Shown here: positions 1 to 8,170 of the stretch, piece after piece
Layout of the letters: each line of letters begins with the position of its first letter
Numbering within the stretch: the stretch's first letter is position 1
Source of the DNA: Baffinella frigidus
Lineage: Eukaryota > Cryptophyceae > Cryptomonadales > Baffinellaceae
Direction of reading: 5' to 3'
DNA length: 13,250 nt
Assembly (NCBI GenBank): GCA_026770585.1
Contig: MU646810.1
Span: 167,261 to 180,510 of the forward strand
The notes under the pieces: model-generated
Database searches by the model: none
Told to the model about the DNA's origin: nothing
The model's input: the letters and a program-made list of their open reading frames with translations, nothing else
Program-made: the position numbers and the translations under genes

Positions 1-96
1 CATACACACATACACACATACACACATACACACATACACACATACACACATACACACATACACACATACACACATACACACATACACACATACACG
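1..96. repeat. Microsatellite, 8-bp unit CACACATA
   Basis: The first ~96 bases are a nearly perfect tandem array of an 8-bp CA-rich unit. It decays into irregular CACAAAA sequence to about position 135. On the minus strand it would lie in the intron following the exon at 146-216. It runs off the left window edge. Confidence 0.95.
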
Positions 97-145
97 CAAA
101 CACACACCAAAACACAAAAGACACACAAAACTCACAATGAATGAC

Positions 146-216
146 CTGAGAGAGACGCCGTAGCGGTCACGCGGCTGGATGATGAACAGGCACGACTCGT
201 CCGCGCGCGGCGAGCC
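146..216 (-). CDS. Internal exon of a third, unidentified gene (partial)
   Basis: On the minus strand this 71-bp open segment follows an acceptor (GCGGCAG at 217-223) and ends at a donor (CTCAG/gtcatt, gt at 144-145). It encodes 23 codons including DESCLFIIQPRDRYGV. The support is comparative. A second copy at 449-500 and 361-383 differs mainly at silent positions in this frame (CGC/CGG, CTG/CTC, GAC/GAT, with one Ala/Val change), whereas the competing frame would change amino acids. I do not recognise the family. The gene would continue past the left edge. It could be a further exon of the ankyrin gene if exon 8 of that gene is not terminal, or part of a separate gene. Confidence 0.45.
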
Positions 217-360
217 CTGCCGCATTGGATTTAGTGTTTGCGGAGAACCCTGGCACAGTAGTGTTGAAGGTTTGCGGGTAACCCTGCCACAGGGCAACGC
301 CAGAGAGAACACTGCGTTTTTTACGGATCGAAACCAACACGGCCAGCATGCCACTTAGCA

Positions 361-405
361 GACGCCGTAGCGATCACGCGGTGAACATGGCGGGATCAGA
401 GGTAC

Positions 406-449
<44 letters not shown>

Positions 450-500
450 GATGATGAAGAGGCACGACTCGTCCACCCGCGGCGAGCCGTGCCACATTGG
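361..500 (-). pseudogene. Degenerate duplicate of the 146-216 exon, split by a GA microsatellite
   Basis: Both halves of the 146-216 exon recur here (361-383 and 449-500). Between them lies ~65 bp containing an uninterrupted (GA)n tract at about 411-446. The acceptor dinucleotide is lost (CAG to CAC), and the half after the insertion runs into a stop. It therefore appears non-functional. The flank is duplicated too: a CCTGNCACAGGGCA stretch occurs near both copies (284 and 568). Confidence 0.6.
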
Positions 501-592
501 GCTTGCGTGTTAAGGGTGTGCAGGGGTTTAGAGTGTGGGGTTTGGGGATGAGAGTGTTGGTTGTAGCCCTGTCACAGGGCATCAAACCCGTC

Positions 593-642
593 GGTCCCTC
601 GTTTGACCATCAACCGTTTGACCATCAACCAAACGAGGGACC
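593..642. repeat. Short inverted repeat around a 15-bp tandem
   Basis: GGTCCCTCGTTTG (593-605) pairs with CAAACGAGGGACC (630-642), a 13-bp perfect stem. A 15-bp unit, GTTTGACCATCAACC, is repeated head to tail at 601-630. It probably folds as a hairpin; no function can be assigned. Confidence 0.85.
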
Positions 643-660
643 ACCTGCCTGCCAAACATG

Positions 661-739
661 AGGGTTGAGGGTTGAGGGCTGATGGTTCAGGGTTCAGGGT
701 TTAGGGTTCAGGGTTCAGAATTCAGGGCTCAGGGTTTGC
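661..739 (+). repeat. Degenerate interstitial telomere-like array (TTTAGGG/TTCAGGG)
   Basis: About ten diverged heptamers reading GGGTTGA, GGGTTCA or GGGTTTA on the plus strand. Variants are mixed rather than in blocks, suggesting an older array than those at 5913 or 11283. It lies between the two possible third-gene exons, and the minus (sense) strand reads CCCTRAA, as in most introns of this window. Confidence 0.9.
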
Positions 740-844
740 CGCGCGACCGCCCAGAAACAAAGCACAGGAACAAAGCGACTCGAGTTACGGCAGGGCAACG
801 CCTCCTTCAACGCGTGCGTGATCACACCGTTCCCTGGTACTAAC

Positions 845-1183
845 CGAGCCCTGATCTAATCCTGCCGAGTATTCATAATGGATACGATTTTGGTGTATCT
901 TAAGGGTAGAAATAAGACAGGCGTCTATCTAGACTTCAGTTAGAGCCTTAAGATACACCATAATCGGATCGGAGATCCCCGCAATTGTATTCATTATGAA
1001 TGCTCGTCCGGATGAGATCTCATCCGGACGAGTATTTGAGTCAAATACGATTTTGGGGATCTCACAACCGATTTGCAACGAAAATTACTACACGGACGTG
1101 ACTGGAAAAGTCAGGTGTGTAGTAATTTTGGTTGCCAGGATCGTATTTGAGTCAAATACTCGCCGCGATTAGATCAGGCCTCG
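845..1183. repeat. Cloverleaf-like fold-back element with three internal hairpins
   Basis: The outer arms 845-888 and 1140-1183 are 44-bp imperfect inverted repeats. Between them lie three further stems: 887-905 with 946-964 (18 of 19 paired), an imperfect 92-bp palindrome 972-1063 whose core 1003-1032 is a perfect 30-bp palindrome, and 1076-1093 with 1117-1134. A 17-bp odd palindrome of the type GTATTTGAGTCAAATAC occurs at 869, 987, 1032 and 1143, next to the arms. The fold resembles a four-way junction. No ORF or transposase is seen, so it may be a non-autonomous fold-back element. Confidence 0.75.
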
Positions 1184-1330
1184 CCCCGGTACAAACCCCG
1201 CTCGAATTAGCCACCCGGGTGGGAGTATCGTGTGAAGCGCACCTTCTCTTTGAGAACACCTCACTGTACCGAGGCGGGGGTCCGGCACAAGGTGCATCGA
1301 CTATTGGATCACTCAACTTACCGCTCGAAA

Positions 1331-1388
1331 ACAATAAAAAAAGAAAGCGTAATGGAAAAAAAAAGCGCAATAAAAAAAGAAAGCGTAC
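1331..1388. repeat. A-rich tandem repeat
   Basis: AATAAAAAAAGAAAGCGTA occurs twice, at about 1333 and 1370, separated by a poly-A/G stretch. It directly precedes (on the plus strand) the candidate exon 1389-1472 and would form the T-rich 5' part of the intron after it on the minus strand. Open frames across it are lysine/arginine low complexity and not believable proteins. Confidence 0.7.
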
Positions 1389-1472
1389 CTGCACGCCCGG
1401 CCCCTCGGCGGTACAGCTGGGGCCGTGGCAGAGCGTTTTGACGAAGGGAGAGAGGAACGCTGCCCTCGTCGC
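1389..1472 (-). CDS. Candidate internal exon, unidentified
   Basis: On the minus strand an 84-bp segment, open over 28 codons in the phase-0 frame, lies between an acceptor (TTGGCGCAG at 1473-1481) and a donor (CAG/gtacgc, gt at 1387-1388). That donor has the same first six intron bases as ankyrin exon 4. GC content is high compared with the AT-rich flanks. Phase 0 at both ends would fit splicing to the 146-216 exon. The protein, with the segment FLSPFVKTLCHGPSC, is not recognised, and chance remains possible. Confidence 0.25.
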
Positions 1473-1499
1473 CTGCGCCAAGGTTACAGGCCTTTAATC

Positions 1500-1825
1500 G
1501 TTTTTAAAAGGAGGGTCAAATCGTTTGAAATATTTTTAAAACACGTTGAGAGTTTTATAACCGTGCGCTGACCGGTCAGCTGCTGACGTGCTGACTTTCG
1601 CGAGTCACGCAGGCCTACGATTATTCTAAATCATATGATAAAAAGAGATAAACGTGCGTTTATCACGGACTGAAATCAACATGGCCACCGTGTATTCTAT
1701 TCCGTGAAGGCCTTGTAATATCAAGGTCGTGACTCCTTCATGCGCCAGCCGAGATCCTCGTAGATAAAGGTAGATAGAGGCCCTAAGAAGGCCACCGGCG
1801 CAAATTCCGTATGGGATGAGATTAT
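1500..1825. other. AT-rich flank downstream of the ankyrin gene
   Basis: No gene is seen here. It holds a perfect 14-bp palindrome (GCTGACCGGTCAGC, 1567-1580), a short hairpin (GATAAACG/CGTTTATC, 1647-1664) and, at about 1651-1690, a diverged copy of a ~40-bp dispersed repeat also found near 310-349 and 5140-5175 (shared core ACGGATCGAA or ACGGACTGAA). No clear AATAAA is visible for the minus-strand gene ending at 1826. Confidence 0.6.
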
Positions 1826-2002
1826 TTAAACGACAAACTCGCAGCGCCCGACTGTTCGCCAAGCGTGCGCAGGCTTGGCGAACAGTCGCAGGCTTGGCGC
1901 AGGCTTGGGGGTGGGGGCGCGTGCCTCGTTCTTCGCGAGGAAAGGCGCGGTGATGCGTTGCGAATCCTCAATGTTGAGATCCGCCCGCTCAGCTAGCAGA
2001 AC
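1826..2002 (-). CDS. Ankyrin gene exon 8 (terminal as modelled)
   Basis: Acceptor CCATGGCAG (2003-2011). It opens with VLLAERADLNIEDSQR, completing the repeat begun in exon 7, and continues to a TAA at 1826-1828. After residue ~28 of the exon the protein turns into a Pro/Ala/Lys-rich tail encoded by a C-rich tandem and a palindrome, which looks more like intron than coding sequence. There is no GT near the end of the ankyrin homology. A GC donor (GAG/gcacgc, exon end at 1925) would mirror the gtacgc donor of exon 4 and allow the gene to continue left. Confidence 0.7.
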   Translation of the reverse strand, partial: VLLAERADLNIEDSQRITAPFLAKNEARAPTPKPAPSLRLFAKPAHAWRTVGRCEFVV

Positions 2003-5000
2003 CTGCCATGGGAATAGCGTTTTTACTCGTCGTTTGGTACGACTTTCTAGCGCTCCCTTTGTTGATCTGGGCTCCTTGTTAAATTCGTGTAGACGCTCTT
2101 TGTACTGGAGTGTGCTTACGGAGTCGTGATCTGAATGTATTTAATCCGGAGCCCATATGTGAGGCAGAGTGTACATTCAGATCACGACTTCGTACACGGT
2201 CTAAATGTGTTTAATGGGGAGCCCAGATTAACTCAGGCAGAGCTAGAGTGCACACGACCTCTATCTCGGCGCCCCTATTGTAGAAATGGGCTCCGCGCGG
2301 AATCTCAGAACGTCAGATAAGCAGGTCAGGAACGTCAAAAATAGCTTGCTCGTAAGAGGACAGACCACCAGCCCTCAGAGTGGGAGCACATCGTCTTTTC
2401 GAGGCCCTTGATTGGTACCACAGGTCGTCGGAATCCGACGGCCTTCAGTACACATCATGGTGATTAAAACAGGCGGTTTGCTCTTGGACTCCGCTTAACT
2501 GAAGCAGATCGTTGCTAGCAACACCTGCCGGAAGACTCTCCTTCAGGTTATGAAGCACTTGGTCAGGTCAGGAGGCACGAATTTTGACCCCCCCCCCATG
2601 AAACTCACCTGTGAAATTTCGGGGGGGGCACTCTATCTACGAGCCCAAATTGAACTAGGACAGAGCTAGACATCGCTTGGCACGGCCTTGGAAAACTCTG
2701 GTTCAGAGCAGGGCGAGGCGTGAGGACAGAAGCCCGGTCAGAAAGGCCGCACCATAAAACTTAAGAAACGGGTCTTTTCCATACAAAGCCTGCCCAGTTT
2801 AGTTCGCGGCCTGGGTTTTCTGTTCCAGAAAAAGGACCGGGTTCTCGAAAGACGTTGGGCGTTCACCTTGATGGTGAAAGGGTGGCCATGCTCCGCGGCC
2901 AGGTGTAGCGCCGTGCTCTGCAAAAAAACAAAAACCATTAGCGCCGGTGCACATGCTTGAATCGGGCAACGGCCTTAATTCAGGGTAGTTACGCCTGGGT
3001 GTTGCTAGGCCACAGAGCGGGCTACGAGGGGATTTTCGACCCATCTGGGGCCGAAATCCCTTCGAAGTCCGCTGTGTGGGTGTAGTGCCGCGCTCTGCGA
3101 ACAAGCCTATTTAGCGCACATATGCTTGAATAGGGCAACGGCCTAAATTCAGGGTGGGTAAGCCTGCGGTATTGCTAGGTGTAGCGCCGTGCTCTGCGAA
3201 CCAGCCCGTTTTAGTTTCGGGAGCATCAAGATCTCTTCACTTTTTTGAGACCTGACGCGGATGAAATCCCCTCTGCGCTCACCTTTTTCAGACTTTCAAA
3301 AAAAAGGGGAGCGTATAAGAGGTTTGATCCGCTTCAGGTCCAACAAAAGTGAATAGAGCTCAACGCTTCCGTAACGAATTTCGCGCACACATGCTTGAAT
3401 GGGGCAACGGCCTAAATTCAGGGTAGCTAAGCCTGCGGTATTGCTAGGTGTAGCGCCGTGCTCTGCAAACCAGAACGTTAGCGCCGGCACACGACTTTCG
3501 CAACATTTGCCAATGTCAACTTGTCCAGATGAGTGTAGACTTGCTGACTCTGCACCAGCCCAGTCTCCACGGAGGGCTCTTGGGGGGGGTATTCAAAAGT
3601 CAATTTTCAAGGGAAAACGGTATCCAAAGGTCAATTTTCAGTGGCAAACGGCTCCAAGAACGGGCCAATGGCTCCAAGAACGGGCCTGGAATACCTCAAG
3701 GAAAAGCCATGCGTGGGCATCCGAAGCACCCTCCCGTATCGCAAAACCGTAACTCGGAGCAACCTTTTGAGGGGCGCAGTACTACCACGCCAGGTCACTA
3801 CTGGGAATTTCGGAATGCGACGTTTCGTTTCGTGGTACAAATGAGAGTGCCCAGAACTTGGGACACTCTACCTTTCGTCCTTCCCACGTCCGCGCGATAT
3901 CAAATTAATAGTTTCCCAAGGTCGTTGGGATGTCAAGGTCAAATTAATAGTTTCCCCAGGCCTGAGTTTCCCAAGGTCGTGAAACCACAAAACCCCAAAC
4001 CAAAAACCATAAACCCTAAACCCTCAATAGTGAACCCTAAACGCTGAACCCTAATCCCTGAACCCCAACCCCTGAACCATGAACCCTAAACCCTAAACCC
4101 TAAACCCTAAACCCTAAACCCTAAACCCTAAACCCTAAACCCTAAACCAACAAAGTGTCGCAACATGGACCTTCTAGCTCTGTCTCAGTCTAGTCTGTCT
4201 CACCAATTTGGTGAGCCCAGGTTTTTTCATCCTCCAAAATTGACGAATTTGTACCACACACCAAGACAATCGACTTACGAAAAGTCAACCAACCCAACTG
4301 ACCACTGAGCAGCCACGAGGGGCTTCACGGATACAGTCCATCTAAACTATTTGTACTAGAATCTTATCCGTTGCCCTGTAATTCCAACCGCGTTTCCCCC
4401 GGATATCCGGGGGGGGGGGGAGACTCCTTCGCTACCAAGTGGGTGGATCACTTGTCAAAAGGCTTAGGGGTCTCTCGCGTATCATCGAGATTGCTGCTAA
4501 GTTCATAGGCTAACGGCTTGAAAATGGGGTAGTTAGGCATACGGCATTGCCTAGGACCTCCTACCGTAGGCCGAGGGATCCTAGGACCAAAACGTCTCGG
4601 CATACGGTAGGAGGTCCTAGGCAATGCCGTAGGCCTAACTACCCCTTTTTCAGGCAGTTACCCCATTAAAGTGGGCAGAGAGGGACCTTGCGGGGCCCGC
4701 CGACTGCATCGGCGTGAGAGGGACCTTGCGGGGCCCGCCGACTGCATCGGCGTGCGCCCCCGCGACCAGCAGTCACATGCATCAAGGCACCTTCTAGCTC
4801 TGCCTCAGTCTATTCTGCCTCACCAATATGGTGAGACCAGGTGTTTACTTCCTCCAAAGTTGACGATTTGTACAGAATACCGTGCCAACTTAAGAATGTT
4901 CAGCCAGCGTGTCAACTTAGGAATAGTTCGCCAACCCGACTGAGGCAGAGAGAGAGACCTTGCGGGGCCCGCCGACAGCATCGACGTACGCCCCCGCGAC

Positions 5001-8000
5001 TAGCAGAGCCTGGTTTATGGTTTAGGGTTTAGGGTTTAGGGTTCAGGGTTTAGGGTTTAGGGTTTAGGGTGTGGATTTTGGGGTTGAGGATTTAGGTAGG
5101 GTTTAGGGTGTTTCCGACTAGCAGAGCCTGCCCGAAGAGAGAAACGCGCGGTTATTACGGATCGAACCTGACATGGAAACAGGGTAGAGCGTTTGCGGTA
5201 ATTGTTGTCCGTTTTGAAAGTGCGATTTTCCGGTTTTCCGGTTTTTTAAAATGTTGTCAAGGTCGTTGAATGTTTTAAATGGACACTTCTCTGGTACAAA
5301 TGAATCGGGGGGGGGAGCAAATGAAAACCAGAAAACCGGAAAATCGCACGTTCAAAACGGACAACAATTACCGCAAACGCTCTATCCAGAACGGGTTTAA
5401 GCACCACGGATGGATCACATACTCGCGGAAAGAGGCGCGGCAGGAAGAGACGGGGGGGGGGGGTTATGATTTAGGGTTTAGGACGTAGGGCTTAGTGCAG
5501 GGTGTGACACTCCCAAGTGAGCAACACTCGATGGGCAGACGTGGGGGGGTATACAAGGCATCTTGATGCCTTGCAGTATGGGGAGCCATACCCCACACTG
5601 TATGGGGAGCCATTGCCCATACCCCACACTGTATGGGGGGTCATTGCTTGTGCGGCTGTACGCGCTCGTCTCTGTCGGGGTACAAGTACTGCTTGAGGGC
5701 AGAGGCGGGGGAGGGGGGCACCTTGCAGCACCACGCGTGGCCCTTCCAGGCGGAGAGGTGGCGAGACTATTCTTAAGTTGACATGCTGGGTGTGTAGTAC
5801 AAATCCGTCAACTTTGGACCCAAAAAGAGACCTTGCAGCACCACGCATGGCCCTTCCAGGCGGAGAGGTGGAGCGGCTTGAGGTTCTCCGCCGATACGGC
5901 CTCCACGTCGGCCTAGGTTTAGGGTTTAGGGTTTAGGGTGTAGGGTTTAGGGTTTAGGGTTTAGGTTTTAGGGTTTAGGGTTTAGGGTTAACGGTTAAGG
6001 GTTTAGGTTTTGGGGTTTGGGGTGGACAGTTTAGGGTTTAGATTTTAGGGTTTAGGGTTTAGGGTTTAGGGTTTAGAGTTTAGGGTTTAGGGCGTAGGGT
6101 TGAGGGCTTTGGGTTCAGGCTAAACCCTAGACCAGGCTTCAGATTCTCCCCCAAAACATCCTTCACTTCGGCCTAGGTTTGGGGTTGATGGTTAGGGGTT
6201 AGGGATTAGGGTTTGGGGTTGTGGGTTTGGGGGTTGGGGTTGAGGGTTGACGGTGTGGGATTTAGGGTTTAGGCTAAACCCTAAACCAGGCTTCAGATTC
6301 TCCCCCAAAACATCCTTCACGTCGGCCTGCCGGGGCGCTTGTTTTGGGGGATTGCGTTTGGGCGATAGGGGCTACTAGAGATTGGCGTTTCGAGTTTAGT
6401 GTTTAGGGTATCTCGCACGTTCAAGTCGAGCATGGCCTCTGAAGCTGTCCCTGCCTACCGCAATCCAACACCATACGCCAACTGCCCTCAAGTCAAGCAG
6501 TTAAGAGAAACGGCCTCCAACACTGCCAATCTTTATATGGAAATCGTTTTTCGTCATTTGGCGCCCCTCTGCGGAAGGGTGTAACGCTCGTTGAAGTGCG
6601 TTCCCCCATTCACAGAGGGAGCGAGATCGCATCAGTCCCTCTGGTTCACGTCAAGGTGTGTTACACCCGTTACACCCTTTGGTGTAACGCACCTTGAAGT
6701 CCAGCATGACCTCCATGCTCTGGAGCTGGCCCTGCTCCGCGCAATGCTGCAGCGCGGGTTGTACCGCTAACCCACCATGTCAACTTGAGAATAGTCCGCG
6801 AGCCCGAGTGAGGCAGAGCTAGGGTCAGCGGACCTGAGGAGGTTGAGGAATGCACTCACTACTCTCCACGCCAGAGGGCTCGAGGGAAACCGACGCCTTA
6901 TCCACGAATTCCCGATGAGGCTCTGGCGTACCTTGAAGTCGAGCATGACCTCCATACTCTGGAGCTGGCCCTGCTCCGCGCAGTGGTGCAGGGCGATTTT
7001 GCCGTTGCCGTCCTTCTGGTTTACGTTCGCGCCGTTCATCACCAGGAAGACCACCATGTCCGTGTGCCTGGTTTAGGGTTTAAGGTTTAGGGTTGAGGGT
7101 TGAGTGTTTGGGGTCTGGGGTTTAGGGTTTAGGATTTGGATTTGGGGTTCAGGGTTCAGGGTTTAGGGTTTAGGGTTTAGGGTTTAAGGTTTAGGTTTTA
7201 GGTTTTAGGGTTTGGGCATCAATTCACGAAGGTTATTGGATACCCATCAATCACGAAGTCCTGAGTGAATCAGAGGGAGCGAGATACCATCAACCGTGCT
7301 AGCACGGTCCCGATAGACATTTGGACCACTAATCTCCAGGCTCGAAGGTAATCAGGAAGAATGAGCATGGTCACATCGTGCCCCCCCATCCGAGGAGGAG
7401 GTGTGATAGCAGGACCGAGAGGTTCTCCGGGGCAAGCTACCAGGCGCGGGGGGTACAGAGAGAGAGCAATGCCTGTATCATCTGTTGCTGCCGAAAAAAG
7501 ACGAGCGTTCCCTGCGCTGTTGTTTATTTATGACATAGCACGACCACGGGAAAAGGAGGGCCAGTCCACTCGAGGCTGGAAGATGGAGTATTTTAAATGT
7601 GGGATTGTTAAATTTAGTACCAGTCACGGGCAGGCTTGGTCACGTTACTGGGATGAGAGGGCGACGCCTCCATCCCTCGGGTGCCGCCGGAAAACAAGAG
7701 TTTCCCCTGCGCTGTGGCGTTTGTTGATCACGTAGCACGAGAGACCCCAAATCCCAAGCCACTCCCTGCACTGGCCCTCCTTTTTCCGTGGACCACGGAA
7801 AAAGAAGGGTTCGTGCTGGGAGAGGCGGGTGTCATATTGTGTTTCAAAGGGTCGGGGGTCGGGGAAAGTGTGGTTTCCCCCCCCCGTTCTTTCAGATTGA
7901 AAACCGTGAGGGGGGTTACCCGTTGTACGCAGCTTTCTTCAGCGGGGCATCCTTGTACTTGTCCAGTGCGGAAACGTCGGCGCCGTTTGTCAACAAGAAC

Positions 8001-8138
8001 TGTTTTTGGGGTTTATGGTCTGGGGTTTAGGGTTTGGGGTTTGGGGTCTAGGGTTTAGGGTTTAGGGTTTAGGGTTCAGGGTTTAGGGTTTAGGGTTTAG
8101 GGTTTAGGGTTTGGGGTTTGGGGTTTAAGGTTCCGGGT

Positions 8139-8170
<32 letters not shown>

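Noticed and set aside
1132-1497. Plus-strand open frame of 121 codons with a Lys/Arg-rich middle
   Set aside because: It crosses the arm of the fold-back element and an A-rich tandem. Its composition is low complexity and it lacks splice or homology support.
3399-4047. Overlapping plus-strand open frames of 117-172 codons
   Set aside because: They run through tandem repeats, a MITE-C-like end and a telomere-like array (products with NPKP repeats), and show no domain-like pattern.
7361-8058. Plus-strand open frames of 124-125 codons
   Set aside because: They lie antisense to ankyrin intron 3 and exon 3, and consist of duplicated intron sequence and telomere-like repeats.
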